DNA from: Rufibacter latericius
GTDB taxonomy: Bacteria; Bacteroidota; Bacteroidia; Cytophagales; Hymenobacteraceae
Assembly (NCBI RefSeq): GCF_003721515.1
Contig: NZ_RJJD01000008.1
Location: 434,001 to 498,000 of the forward strand
Direction: 5' to 3'
DNA: 64,000 bases
Below, in pieces: positions 26,338 to 35,520 of this stretch (position 1 is its first letter; each line of letters begins with the position of its first letter). A program made the translations under genes and the position numbers. The notes under the pieces were generated by a model that ran no database searches, had not been told where the DNA came from, and saw only the letters and a program-made list of their open reading frames with translations.

Positions 26338-27570
26338 TTACACCACCATTGCCCCGTCGTACACCTTCAGGAACTCGGCTAGTTTGTCTAAGGTCAGGTC
26401 AAGTTCTTCCACCATGGGCAGGTATACTACCCTGAAATGGTCGGGTTGGGGCCAATTAAAGCCGGTTCCCTGCACCAGCAGCACGTGCTGATCAATGAGC
26501 AGGTCCAGCACCAGTTTCTCGTCTGACTGGATGTTGAACTTCTTTACATCGATTTTAGGGAACATGTAAAACGCCCCGGATGGCTTCACACAGGTGATAC
26601 CCGGAATGGAGGTTAGTTTTTCGTAACACACTTCGCGCTGCTTGTGCAATCGGCCAGTGGGCAACACCAGATCGGTAATGTTCTGGTAACCGCCTAAGGC
26701 CGTCTGGATCGCGAACTGCGAGGGCACGTTGCTGCAGAGGCGCATGCTGGCCAAGGCATTCAGTCCCTCCAGGTAAGAACTGGCGATAGCTTTGTTCCCC
26801 GAGGCCACCATCCAGCCGGCCCTGAACCCGGCGGCCAGGTAGTTTTTGGAGAGTCCGCTGAAGGTCAGGCAAAAGATATCCTCGGCGAAAGCGGCAGTGG
26901 AATGGTGCACTACCCCATCGTACAGAATCTTGTCGTAGATTTCATCGGAGAAAATGATGAGTTTGTGCCGCTCGGCAAATTGAACAATCTGTTGCAGCAC
27001 CTCGGCGGGGTACACGGCTCCGGTGGGGTTATTAGGATTGATGATGACCAGGCCTTTGGTACGGGACGTGATTTTGCTTTCCATGTCCTTCAGGTCTGGG
27101 TACCAATCTGAGGCCTCGTCGCAGAGGTAGTGCACGGCTTTGCCTCCGGAGAGCGTTACGGCGGCAGTCCAGAGCGGGTAATCCGGCGCGGGGATCAGGA
27201 TTTCATCGTCGTTGTTGAGGAGCGCCTGCATGCTCATCATGATCAACTCGCTCACGCCGTTGCCTATGATGATGTCATCTTCGTGCACATTTTGCAGGCC
27301 TTTGCTCTGGCTGTAGTGCATGATGGCCTTGCGGGCGGCAAAGACGCCTTTGGAATCGGTGTAGCCTTGGCCGTTGCGCAGGTTCACCATCACGTCATGC
27401 ACAATCTCGTCTGGCGCCTCAAACCCAAACGGCGCCGGGTTCCCGATGTTCAACCGGGTAATACGGTAGCCTTCCTTCTCCAGGTCCACTGCTTTCTCAA
27501 AGATAGGACCCCGGATTTCGTAGAAAACATTGTCTAAACGGGTACTCTTCTGTATCATAATGCCGGGCAA
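26338..27570 (-). CDS. alaA: Alanine-type aminotransferase (AlaA-like)
   Basis: A 410-residue fold type I PLP enzyme. Key features are FYEIRGPIFEKA, the LNIGNPAPFGFEAPDEI block (40-56) shared with E. coli AlaA, NPNNPTGA (178-185), SDEIYDKILYDG (208-219) and the PLP lysine Lys242 in SGLSKNYLAAGFRAGW. It probably converts pyruvate and glutamate to alanine and 2-oxoglutarate. A second ATG at 27558 gives the commoner family N-terminus (MIQKSTRLDN). Not in an operon. Confidence 0.92.
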   Translation of the reverse strand: MPGIMIQKSTRLDNVFYEIRGPIFEKAVDLEKEGYRITRLNIGNPAPFGFEAPDEIVHDVMVNLRNGQGYTDSKGVFAARKAIMHYSQSKGLQNVHEDDIIIGNGVSELIMMSMQALLNNDDEILIPAPDYPLWTAAVTLSGGKAVHYLCDEASDWYPDLKDMESKITSRTKGLVIINPNNPTGAVYPAEVLQQIVQFAERHKLIIFSDEIYDKILYDGVVHHSTAAFAEDIFCLTFSGLSKNYLAAGFRAGWMVASGNKAIASSYLEGLNALASMRLCSNVPSQFAIQTALGGYQNITDLVLPTGRLHKQREVCYEKLTSIPGITCVKPSGAFYMFPKIDVKKFNIQSDEKLVLDLLIDQHVLLVQGTGFNWPQPDHFRVVYLPMVEELDLTLDKLAEFLKVYDGAMVV

Positions 27571-27610
27571 GAAAAACTAAAGATAACGATATACCCTTGC
27601 GGAGGAAACT

Positions 27611-27648
27611 TGTTTTGCGGCTGTTTTCAAAAAAGGACCCTCAAAATA
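27611..27648. repeat. Weak REP-like palindrome copy upstream of the aminotransferase gene
   Basis: TGTTTTGCGGCTGTTTTC is followed by AAAAAAGGACCCTCAAAATA. Degenerate arms. Confidence 0.4.
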
Positions 27649-27679
27649 AGCCAGCTCTCCGCAGTGGCCAGAAACAAAA

Positions 27680-27705
27680 AAGCCACTCCCGCTGGGGAAT
27701 GGCTT
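27680..27705 (-). terminator. Terminator of the SirB1-like gene
   Basis: On the minus strand AAGCCATTCCC pairs with GGGAGTGGCTT (one G-U pair), loop of 4, followed by TTTTTGTTTC. It closes the minus-strand gene ending at 27760. Confidence 0.75.
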
Positions 27706-27722
27706 CTCAAATCAGTGTTTTT

Positions 27723-27759
27723 GTTTTAAGCCTGGTTTCAGGAAAACGGCCAAAAAACC
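27723..27759. repeat. REP-like palindrome copy abutting the SirB1-like gene
   Basis: GTTTTAAGCCTGGTTTCAGG is followed by AAAACGGCCAAAAAACC. Moderately preserved, touching the stop codon at 27760. Confidence 0.55.
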
Positions 27760-28689
27760 TTACAAGCGGTCTTCATCATCGTCTTCGTCATACCCTTCGT
27801 CTTCCTCGTCTTCGTCTATGTCCTCTTCCGTTGATAAGCCTGTGGTCTGGTTTTCATCGCCCAGCACGTCTATGAGTTTCTCAATCTCGGTGGCTTTCTC
27901 GGGGTCGTTCAGTTTCTCATAGGACAAAGACAGATTTCTCAGGGCGCGGCGAACGATGTCAATGGGCGCACAGGGCTCGTAGAAAATTTCTACCGGGCTC
28001 AGGTTCAGTTGCAGCAGGTAATTGTCTATATCGCTTTTGGAAAGGATGAGCCCACGGTTGTACACGTTGATGTAGAACTGCGGAATGACCTCGCTCTTGA
28101 ACGTAAGGATAAACAAATTGGGCAGGTTCACGCCGTACACTGGTAAACCCAGTTTCTGCGCCAGCGCCATGTAAATCACGCACAGCGTTAAAGGATTTCC
28201 CCGCTTGCTTTCCAGCACCTGGTTGATCATGGAGTTGTTGGGCGCGTGGAAATTCTTGGTATTGGCCGAGAAGTGGTGCAGCTTGAAGAGTACATGGTTC
28301 AAGGCTTTGACCTGATCATAGGGGTGCATCTCGGGCCGCACGTTCACCCAGGCCTCGTAGTACAGCTCGGCCAAGGGTTGCATGATTTGCTCCAGCGTGA
28401 GGTCTGGGTATTGGTAGGTGCTCACCAGCCACATGCCGCGCACCAGGTCCGTGGCCCCTTCTTCTTTCCATTGTTTCAGGCGCTGCGTAAGGGAACTGTA
28501 CTGCAGGTCATGGATGAGTTCTTCCAGTTTCTTCTGGTGCTCAGGGTCCAGGCTCTCTTCCCAGGCCTCCTCCAGAAACGGCGTGATGGTATCGCCTAAC
28601 TCCACAATTCGCTGGTGCACGTGCGCCACCACATCCGGATCTTTGTCGTCCAACAATGAGATGAGCGCCTTTATTTCTTTATTCGTCAA
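27760..28689 (-). CDS. SirB1-family / transglutaminase-like (Transglut_core2) protein
   Basis: A 309-residue cytosolic protein. The N-terminus (about 1-90) is helical and the core (about 100-260) matches the SirB1 transglutaminase-like family: LNHVLFKLHHFSANTKNFH, then GNPLTLCVIYMALAQKLGLP and VYGVNLPNLFIL. The histidine commonly found in the PGHF position of the family is replaced (PNLF), so classic cysteine-protease-like activity is uncertain. The C-terminus is a low-complexity acidic tail of Asp/Glu repeats (about 280-309). The function is unknown. Confidence 0.82.
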   Translation of the reverse strand: MTNKEIKALISLLDDKDPDVVAHVHQRIVELGDTITPFLEEAWEESLDPEHQKKLEELIHDLQYSSLTQRLKQWKEEGATDLVRGMWLVSTYQYPDLTLEQIMQPLAELYYEAWVNVRPEMHPYDQVKALNHVLFKLHHFSANTKNFHAPNNSMINQVLESKRGNPLTLCVIYMALAQKLGLPVYGVNLPNLFILTFKSEVIPQFYINVYNRGLILSKSDIDNYLLQLNLSPVEIFYEPCAPIDIVRRALRNLSLSYEKLNDPEKATEIEKLIDVLGDENQTTGLSTEEDIDEDEEDEGYDEDDDEDRL

Positions 28690-28805
28690 GGGTACAGTAA
28701 TTAAGATTTTAAAATTAGGAATTAAGAATTAAAACGACCGAATCTGTTTGGAAACAAGGCCGGCGGTTTTCAAAATCCCTTCTCCTGAGAACGGGAAATA
28801 AAGCA

Positions 28806-28851
28806 AAAGCGTTTCCCGGCCGTTTTCCAAAAATCAGCCACGAAACGCTTT
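28806..28851. repeat. REP-like palindrome copy with extended arms
   Basis: AAAGCGTTTC at the left pairs with GAAACGCTTT at the right, with the family core CGTTTTCC...AAAATCAG between. Well preserved. Confidence 0.75.
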
Positions 28852-28938
28852 CGCCTTTTTTACTTTGCTTTAGCCCAACAAAAGATTTCTTCCTTTTCCT
28901 GCCGAAGGCAACTTGCACTACCTACATTCTTAATTAAA

Positions 28939-30567
28939 TCAAGTTTGGATCACGCCCACGTTGAACGGCTTGGTGATGGGGGCATTGTTGGCCGCCTCAA
29001 TGCCTACCGAGATCACCTTGCGGGTTTCCAGCGGATCAATGATGCCATCTACCCACAGGCGGGCCGCCGCGTAATACGGGCTTAACTGCTCGTTATACCG
29101 GTCGGTGATTTTGTCCAGGAGTTCTTTTTCGGCCTCGGGGGTAATCTCCTCTCCTTTCGCTTTAAGCGATGCCACCTGAATCTGCAACAGCGTTTTTGCC
29201 GCCGATGCCCCACTCATCACCGCCAATTGTGCGGTAGGCCAGGCATAGATCAACCTCGGGTCATAGGCTTTGCCGCACATGGCGTAATTGCCCGCGCCGT
29301 AGCTGTTCCCGATCAAAATGGTAAACTTAGGCACCACGCTGTTGCTCATGGCGTTCACCAGCTTGGCCCCGTCTTTGATGATGCCGCCGTGCTCGGCCTT
29401 GCTGCCCACCATAAACCCAGACACATCCTGCAAAAACACCAGCGGAATCTTCTTCTGGTTGCAGTTCATGATAAAGCGTGCCGCTTTGTCCGCGGAGTCT
29501 GAGTAAATCACGCCGCCCATCTGCATCTCGCCTTTCTTGTTTTTCACGATCTTGCGCTGATTGGCCACAATGCCCACCGCCCAGCCGTCAATGCGCGCCA
29601 GGCCGCAGATCAAACTCTGCCCATACAGATCTTTATAAGGCTCAAACTCCGAGTTGTCAACCAACCGAAGGATGATGTCCATCATGTCATAAGGCTTCAC
29701 GCGGTCTAGTGGCAGGATGCCGTAGATTTCCCTCGGGTCCAGTTTCGGCTCCGCCGAGATCACGCGACTGAAACCGGCTTTGGGATTATCGCCCATTTTA
29801 TCGAAAATGTTCCGGATGTGGTCCAGGCACTCCTGATCGGTCTCGAACTTATAATCGGTGACGCCGGATATCTCGGAGTGGGTAGAAGCGCCGCCCAGGG
29901 TCTCGTTGTCGATGGTTTCCCCGATGGCCGCTTTCACCAGGTAAGAACCAGCCAGGAAAATGGAACCAGTGCCCTCCACAATCATGGCCTCGTCGCTCAT
30001 GATGGGCAGGTACGCGCCGCCCGCCACGCAGGAACCCATGATAGCGGAAATCTGCACGATGCCTTCGGAACTCATGATGGCGTTGTTGCGGAACATCCGC
30101 CCGAAGTGCTCTTTATCGGGGAAGATCTCGTCTTGCATAGGCAAAAACACGCCGGCACTGTCTACGAGGTAAATCACCGGCAAACGGTTCTCCATGGCAA
30201 TCTCCTGGGCCCGCAGGTTTTTCTTGGCTGTGATAGGAAACCAGGCTCCAGCTTTCACGGTGGCATCATTGGCTACTACCATGCATTGTCGGCCTTTCAC
30301 GTACCCAATACCAGCCACCACGCCACCGCCTGGGCAGCCTCCGTACTCTTTGTACATGCCCTCCCCGGCAAACGCGGCGATCTCCAGAAACTCCGAGTCT
30401 TCGTCCAGCAGGTATTGGATGCGTTCACGGGCGGTGAGTTTGCCTTTCTCGTGCTGTTTGGCAATGGCTTTCTCGCCGCCGCCCAAGGCTACTTTAGTAT
30501 GTCTGCTTTTAAGCTGGAAGCAAAGCTGTTTGAGGCTGTCTTCGTTTTTATTGAATTCAATATCCAT
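28939..30567 (-). CDS. Acyl-CoA carboxylase, carboxyltransferase (beta) subunit
   Basis: A 542-residue carboxyltransferase of the methylcrotonyl/propionyl-CoA carboxylase type. The N-half has GGGEKAIAKQHEKGKLTARERI (start of the family), GSCVAGGAYLPIMSDEA and GSIFLAGSYLVKAAIGE. The C-half has the FLQDVSGFMVGSKAEHGG and GNSYGAGNYAMCGKAYDPR oxyanion motifs. It transfers the carboxyl group from biotin to an acyl-CoA. The 3-methylcrotonyl-CoA (leucine breakdown) type is the closest by motif, but the substrate is not certain. No biotin carboxylase subunit is adjacent. A promoter box lies at 30616-30623. Confidence 0.93.
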   Translation of the reverse strand: MDIEFNKNEDSLKQLCFQLKSRHTKVALGGGEKAIAKQHEKGKLTARERIQYLLDEDSEFLEIAAFAGEGMYKEYGGCPGGGVVAGIGYVKGRQCMVVANDATVKAGAWFPITAKKNLRAQEIAMENRLPVIYLVDSAGVFLPMQDEIFPDKEHFGRMFRNNAIMSSEGIVQISAIMGSCVAGGAYLPIMSDEAMIVEGTGSIFLAGSYLVKAAIGETIDNETLGGASTHSEISGVTDYKFETDQECLDHIRNIFDKMGDNPKAGFSRVISAEPKLDPREIYGILPLDRVKPYDMMDIILRLVDNSEFEPYKDLYGQSLICGLARIDGWAVGIVANQRKIVKNKKGEMQMGGVIYSDSADKAARFIMNCNQKKIPLVFLQDVSGFMVGSKAEHGGIIKDGAKLVNAMSNSVVPKFTILIGNSYGAGNYAMCGKAYDPRLIYAWPTAQLAVMSGASAAKTLLQIQVASLKAKGEEITPEAEKELLDKITDRYNEQLSPYYAAARLWVDGIIDPLETRKVISVGIEAANNAPITKPFNVGVIQT

Positions 30568-30615
30568 AAATCTGCGAAAGCGGGTGGTTAGGGGTTACGC
30601 CCGAAGCGGGGTGGA

Positions 30616-30623
30616 CAAATATA
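30616..30623 (-). promoter_or_regulatory. Bacteroidetes -7 box upstream of the carboxyltransferase gene
   Basis: CAAATATA reads TATATTTG on the minus strand, 49 bases before the start codon at 30567. Confidence 0.55.
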
Positions 30624-30686
30624 GCAAAATCCAAGAAAAGCTAACACCTGTTAGGCTTTTGTCTTCCCTTTACGGAAGCCAATAAA

Positions 30687-30732
30687 AAAGCGCTTTGGCC
30701 CCGCTTTGCATAAAACGGCACCAAAACGCTTT
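30687..30732. repeat. REP-like palindrome copy with extended arms
   Basis: AAAGCGCTTTGGCCCCGC is followed by GGCACCAAAACGCTTT. It lies between the MlaD-like and carboxyltransferase genes. Confidence 0.65.
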
Positions 30733-30750
30733 CTCAAGAGGTAAAATGGA

Positions 30751-31764
30751 TTATTTCTTTTGATCTACCTCGCCGGTATTCTGAACATTGGTCGCGTTTT
30801 TCACCTTGTTGGCTTCCTTCACATTAGAGGCTTTGTCCACCTTGGTGCCCCCGCCAATCTGCAACAATGAGAAGTGCACGTAGCGCTTAGGATTGGCTTT
30901 CAGGTCCATGAGCAAGGCATTAAGGCTCTCGGTAGATCCGTTGAGGTTTCGGTACAGCGAGTCGTCGTTCATGAGTTTGCCCAGGCTGCCATTTGCCTGG
31001 TTTATCTTGCTCATCGTCTGCTGGGCTTGCGCAATGGTACTGTCTAACCCTCTGATGGCGCTGTTCATAGAATTTACGTCTATGGTGTCTGTAAGGGTGT
31101 TGAGATTGCTGGCCAACTGGCTGAACTTTGCCTCGGTGCCCCGCAGGGAAGAGGTAAGCCGGGCCAGATTGCTGGTGATCTCGTTGATGTTTCCCTGGTT
31201 CGCGAGAGCCACGGCCCGCAGGGTTTCAGAAGTCGCCTGGGCGTTGAGCAAAATAGACTGGATGCTCTGTTTGGCGTCTTTGTCTAAAAAGGCATTCAAC
31301 CGCTGTAACGTGGTGTCTACTGTACCCAGAACCGGCATAGCGCGCTGCGAGAGCATATCAGTGATGCTTCGCTTCACGAAGGGAATCAGGTACTCGCCGC
31401 CTTCATAGCGGCTCCGGTTGCGGCCCATATACAGCTCCACCGCTTTGCTGCCCAACAAGTCTGAACTTACCAGCATGGCTACCGTGGAGTCTCCTACGTC
31501 AATGTCTTTCTCAATGTCTAGGGTGACCAGGATCTTGTTGCCTTTCTTTTGATCCAGCACCATATTTTTCACCAATCCCACCCTGAAGCCGTTGATCAGA
31601 ACCGGGTTAGAGACCGCCAGACCCTCTACCTGGTCATAGACCACGTAATAGGTGCGGGTAGAGGAAAGGATATTACTTCCTTTTAAAAATAGAAAGCCCA
31701 CGTAGAGTGCTGCCAATGACACAAGGCCCAGCAGCGCTACTTTGAGTTCTTTGGAAAATTTCAC
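30751..31764 (-). CDS. MlaD/MCE-family lipid transport protein
   Basis: A 337-residue protein with one N-terminal transmembrane segment (VALLGLVSLAALYVGFLFL, about 9-27), a single MCE domain (about 38-120, beginning YYVVYDQVEGLAVSNPVLINGF) and a long helical coiled-coil tail (about 130-290). MCE proteins form rings that move phospholipids between inner and outer membranes. The start lies 11 bases after the amidase stop codon, so the two form one transcription unit. No Mla permease or ATPase is within the window. Confidence 0.9.
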   Translation of the reverse strand: MKFSKELKVALLGLVSLAALYVGFLFLKGSNILSSTRTYYVVYDQVEGLAVSNPVLINGFRVGLVKNMVLDQKKGNKILVTLDIEKDIDVGDSTVAMLVSSDLLGSKAVELYMGRNRSRYEGGEYLIPFVKRSITDMLSQRAMPVLGTVDTTLQRLNAFLDKDAKQSIQSILLNAQATSETLRAVALANQGNINEITSNLARLTSSLRGTEAKFSQLASNLNTLTDTIDVNSMNSAIRGLDSTIAQAQQTMSKINQANGSLGKLMNDDSLYRNLNGSTESLNALLMDLKANPKRYVHFSLLQIGGGTKVDKASNVKEANKVKNATNVQNTGEVDQKK

Positions 31765-31775
31765 AGGGGTAGTGT

Positions 31776-32552
31776 TTAGTTCATGGCTTCAAGCTCTTGC
31801 TTGTACTCTTTGAAAGCTCGATATATACCTGATGCCATATACGTTTGGTTGGCTTTATCGTTGAGAAACTTCTCTTCCTGCGGATTGGTGAGGAAACCGA
31901 TCTCAATCAAAGTACTGGGCATCGCCGATTTCCAGAGCACCAGGAAGCCCGCCTGCTTCACGCCGCGGCTAGTGCGACCCACCTTCGACTTGAACTCTTT
32001 CTCCACCTTCTGGGCGAACCGCAGGCTGTTGTCAATGTAGGCGCTTTGGTACAAACTGAACAGGATGTGGCTCTGCGGTGACTTCGGGTTGAAGCCGTTA
32101 TAGTTTTTCTCGTAGTCTTCTTCCTGCAAGATTACTGAGTTCTCACGGGTAGCTACGGCCAGGTTGCCGCTGGTCTTGTGAAGCCCCATGGTGTAGGTCT
32201 CGGTACCGTAGGCAGAACTGGGGCCAGAGTTGCAGTGGATGGAGATGAACAGATCGGCGTGGTTTTTATTTGCGATGCCGGCGCGGTCAATCAGTTCCAC
32301 AAAACGGTCATCTTTGCGGGTGTAGATGACTTTCACATCGGGGATGTTCTCCTCCATGAGTTCCCCAACTTTAAGGGCCACTTTCAGGGCAACTTCCTTC
32401 TCTCTGGCCGAGGCACCGTTACAGCCCGTGTCTTTGCCGCCGTGGCCGGCGTCTATTACCACTGTCCTTATTTTTACCTCCTTCCGATCAAACGTAGTGA
32501 ATGAAGAGAAGAGCAACAATGCAAAAACGGTAAGCGAGACAATATTTTTCAC
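31776..32552 (-). CDS. N-acetylmuramoyl-L-alanine amidase (Amidase_3)
   Basis: A 258-residue exported zinc amidase with a signal peptide (about 1-20) that cleaves the bond between MurNAc and L-alanine of peptidoglycan. The Amidase_3 motifs are intact: VVIDAGHGGKDTG (His37), REKEV (50-54, zinc Glu), SIHCNSG (His106) and TLIEIGFLTN with catalytic Glu217. It is upstream of the MCE gene in an operon and divergent from lptD, so it probably acts in cell division or envelope maintenance. Confidence 0.95.
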   Translation of the reverse strand: MKNIVSLTVFALLLFSSFTTFDRKEVKIRTVVIDAGHGGKDTGCNGASAREKEVALKVALKVGELMEENIPDVKVIYTRKDDRFVELIDRAGIANKNHADLFISIHCNSGPSSAYGTETYTMGLHKTSGNLAVATRENSVILQEEDYEKNYNGFNPKSPQSHILFSLYQSAYIDNSLRFAQKVEKEFKSKVGRTSRGVKQAGFLVLWKSAMPSTLIEIGFLTNPQEEKFLNDKANQTYMASGIYRAFKEYKQELEAMN

Positions 32553-32581
32553 GAGATGCGTTAGTTAAAAGCTATTGTTAA

Positions 32582-32589
32582 TAACTTTG
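32582..32589 (+). promoter_or_regulatory. Bacteroidetes -7 box for lptD (TAACTTTG)
   Basis: TAACTTTG matches TAnnTTTG, 31 bases before the TTG start of lptD in the 67-base divergent gap with the amidase gene. Confidence 0.6.
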
Positions 32590-32619
32590 TCACAGTTAAC
32601 AAAATAACAAAAAAATTAC

Positions 32620-35319
32620 TTGAATCAGAAGAGATCCCTCCTGTTTTTGGCAATCGCCGCGTTTTCAGTGATTGCCTTTTTTTCCGCTACGGAGGGAAGC
32701 GCGCAAATTCGTCCTAACCGTAACCGTGCCAATTTAATTCCCAAGGCCGACTCTGTTATCGTCACCTCTCCTGATACTACCAACGCAAAAGCCCGCGGCG
32801 ATATTGAGACCACAATCAATTATAAGGCCAAAGACTCTATCCGGTACGATGCCCTAAGCCAGATCATGCACCTCTACGGAGATGCCCATATTGATTACGG
32901 CGAAGTAGCCCTGGACGCGGCCTATATCCAGATCAACTGGAAAACCAATATCATCAACGCCGAAGGGGTGCGGGACACCGCTGGAGTCCTGCAAAACAAG
33001 CCTTTATTCAAAAACGGCGCCGAAACGTACCAGGCCGAGCAGATGGCCTACAACTACAAAACCAAGAAAGGCCGCGTGATTGGTGCCATCACTACCCAGG
33101 GTGAAGGCTACATCCACGCCGAGACCATCAAACGGGATTCCTTGGGAAGTGTTTACGGCCGGCATGCCCGCTATACCACCTGCGACCTGGAGCACCCCCA
33201 CTTTTACATCAAGGCCTCCAAGATGAAGGTGATCCCTAATGACCGGGTAGTGGCCGGTCCTTTCCACTTGGTGTTTGCCGATGTGCCCACCCCTATCGGG
33301 TTGCCGTTTGGTTTTTTTCCTTCTCCGCGTAAAAGAGGTTCAGGCATTATCATCCCCAGCTTCGGGGAATCAAACCAACAGGGGTTCTACCTGCGTGAGG
33401 GCGGTTTCTACTGGGCCATGAACGAGTACATGGACATGCGTATCACCGGTGATATCTTCTCGCTGGGAGGCTACGGTCTGAGGGTGCAGTCTAACTACAC
33501 CAAACGCTATAAATTCAACGGTAACTTCTCAGTGAGCCACACCTTTATCAGGGCCAGTGAGAACGTAGGCGTGGGCGTGACCACCAGCCCTGAATACAAT
33601 TACAACTCAGATTCCCGCGACATCTGGATCAGCTGGAGCCACCAACCCGTGACCCAACCGGGCAAAGGCCAGTTCTCGGCAAGCGTGAACGCTGGTAGCC
33701 AGTTCTACAACCAGCGTAACTCCACCAGCGCCCAGAATGCCCTGTCGCCGGCTTTTAATTCCACGGTATCTTACCGCAAGAGCAGCCCCAACTCGCCCAT
33801 CAACTACGGCGTCACGATCTCGCAAAGCCAGACCACCAGAACCCAGTACAACGAAGCCGGGGAACTGGTGCCAGCCCAGCAAATGAGTTTCACCCTGCCA
33901 GACTTCAGCTTCGGAGTTGCCAGCCAGAGCCCTATTGAATGGTTCGGGGGTACGCTCACCGGCCGTTGGATTGAAGGAATCCGGATTGGGTATAACCTGA
34001 ATGCACGGCAGTATGTGACCAACAGTATCTCCGCAGGGTCCAGTTTAGGGTTTCCGTTTACCACTCGCCCGGGCCGCGATACGGTTCTGGCCATCAACGG
34101 CTCTAACCTGTCTGAGATCTTCCGGAACGCCCGCACCAGCATCAACCATGACATTCCCATCACGCTGGGAACGGTGAGCCTTTTCAAGTACTTTAAACTA
34201 ACCCCAGGCGTGAGCTACAGCGAGAGCTGGTTCACCAAGAAATACTCGTACCGCAACATTCCGGGGTCAAACCTGCTGGCGGTAGACACCCTTAATGGGC
34301 TGCAGCGCACCTACCAATACCAGGGCGGTCTTTCCCTCACCACCAACTTGTACGGCATTGCCCAGATCAAAGGAAAGAAGATTGAGGCCATTCGGCACAC
34401 GTTCACCCCTAACCTTTCCTACAGTTGGCGTCCGGATTTCGGACGGGCCGAGTACGGCTTCTACCAGCGGGTACAGCGCGACAGCCTTGGCAACACGCAA
34501 TTGCTTTCCCGCTTCCAGGGATTGGAAGGAAACGTACCTGGCCCGGGTTTGAGTAGCGCCCTATCGTTCTCCATCAGCAACAACGTGGAGATGAAAGTGA
34601 AGACAGACAGCGCCGGCGTATTCAAGAAAGTGAGTTTGATTGATGCCTTCAACTTCTCTGGTTCCTACAACATGGCCGCCGACTCGTTCAAGCTTTCTAA
34701 CATCAACGTGAACTTGTCTACCAAGCTTTTCAATAACGTGGGGGTGACCTTATCGGGGAGCTTTGACCCGTACCAGTACGTGAATGGGGTGAGAAGAAAC
34801 GTCTATCTGTTAGAAGGTGGAGGGTTCCGGCTGGCGCGGTTGATGAACCTGAACTTCAACACCGGGTTTGAGTTCAATCAGCAGGCCCGCAAGCAGCAAG
34901 CCCAATCCGGTGCTGCGCCGCCCACCAACCTGCCTGCCCTGGAACGTAACCTCACTGCCGCTGACTACGTGGAATTCAACATCCCCTGGACTCTCTCGGT
35001 GGATTTGACCTCCAACTTCACCCGTGACCTGCTCACCGATAAACTGGTCAACAACGCCACCTCGGCGGGTATTAACGGCTCGGTGACGCTTACCGATAAA
35101 TGGGCCGTGAACTACACCACCAGCTACGACTTAAAAAACCGGATTCTGAGCTACACCAACATAGGCATTGTGCGTGACCTGCACTGCTGGCAGATGTCCA
35201 TAGACTGGGTGCCGTTTGGGGTATTGCAACGCTACTCCATCAACATCAACGCCAAGTCCGCCCTGCTGCAGGACCTGCGCTTAAGACGCAGCAGCAGCGC
35301 CACCGGACGACCATACTAA
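32620..35319 (+). CDS. lptD: LPS assembly outer membrane protein LptD
   Basis: An 899-residue protein. A signal peptide (about 5-29) precedes an OstA/LptA-like beta-jellyroll part (about 70-230, with AHIDYGEVALDAAYIQINW and AEQMAYNYKTKKGRV) and a long C-terminal beta-barrel rich in alternating aromatic strands that starts near GFFPSPRKRGSGIIIPSF. LptD inserts lipopolysaccharide into the outer leaflet. The length and the PSPRKRGSG motif agree with the Bacteroidetes form, which lacks the long E. coli-style disulfide pattern. It starts at a TTG. Confidence 0.93.
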   Translation: MNQKRSLLFLAIAAFSVIAFFSATEGSAQIRPNRNRANLIPKADSVIVTSPDTTNAKARGDIETTINYKAKDSIRYDALSQIMHLYGDAHIDYGEVALDAAYIQINWKTNIINAEGVRDTAGVLQNKPLFKNGAETYQAEQMAYNYKTKKGRVIGAITTQGEGYIHAETIKRDSLGSVYGRHARYTTCDLEHPHFYIKASKMKVIPNDRVVAGPFHLVFADVPTPIGLPFGFFPSPRKRGSGIIIPSFGESNQQGFYLREGGFYWAMNEYMDMRITGDIFSLGGYGLRVQSNYTKRYKFNGNFSVSHTFIRASENVGVGVTTSPEYNYNSDSRDIWISWSHQPVTQPGKGQFSASVNAGSQFYNQRNSTSAQNALSPAFNSTVSYRKSSPNSPINYGVTISQSQTTRTQYNEAGELVPAQQMSFTLPDFSFGVASQSPIEWFGGTLTGRWIEGIRIGYNLNARQYVTNSISAGSSLGFPFTTRPGRDTVLAINGSNLSEIFRNARTSINHDIPITLGTVSLFKYFKLTPGVSYSESWFTKKYSYRNIPGSNLLAVDTLNGLQRTYQYQGGLSLTTNLYGIAQIKGKKIEAIRHTFTPNLSYSWRPDFGRAEYGFYQRVQRDSLGNTQLLSRFQGLEGNVPGPGLSSALSFSISNNVEMKVKTDSAGVFKKVSLIDAFNFSGSYNMAADSFKLSNINVNLSTKLFNNVGVTLSGSFDPYQYVNGVRRNVYLLEGGGFRLARLMNLNFNTGFEFNQQARKQQAQSGAAPPTNLPALERNLTAADYVEFNIPWTLSVDLTSNFTRDLLTDKLVNNATSAGINGSVTLTDKWAVNYTTSYDLKNRILSYTNIGIVRDLHCWQMSIDWVPFGVLQRYSININAKSALLQDLRLRRSSSATGRPY

Positions 35320-35321
35320 AT

Positions 35322-35363
35322 AAAGCAGCGGGGCCATCTTCCAGAAGATGGCCCCGCTGCTTT
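35322..35363 (+). terminator. Terminator after lptD
   Basis: AAAGCAGCGGGGCCATCTT pairs perfectly over 19 bp with 35345-35363 around a CCAG loop, ending in TTTT. Confidence 0.9.
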
Positions 35364-35395
35364 TCGCCTGTTTTTGTTAAAACCGCCTCAAAACG
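35361..35395. repeat. Weak REP-like palindrome copy
   Basis: TTTTCGCCTGTTTTTGTT is followed by AAAACCGCCTCAAAACG. It abuts the lptD terminator. Confidence 0.45.
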
Positions 35396-35488
35396 AACCA
35401 GGGATCTGTTCACCCAAAGCTGGTCATGGCATTTTCCGAGGGGCAGAATTTCTGGTTTATAATTCCTGATTCCTAAATTCCCGCTCCT

Positions 35489-35496
35489 TACCTTTG
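35489..35496 (+). promoter_or_regulatory. Bacteroidetes -7 box for panB (TACCTTTG)
   Basis: TACCTTTG matches TAnnTTTG, 25 bases before the ATG at 35521, supporting that start over an earlier in-frame ATG at 35494 that overlaps the box. Confidence 0.6.
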
Positions 35497-35520
35497 CCCA
35501 AGGCAATAACCTTACTTATT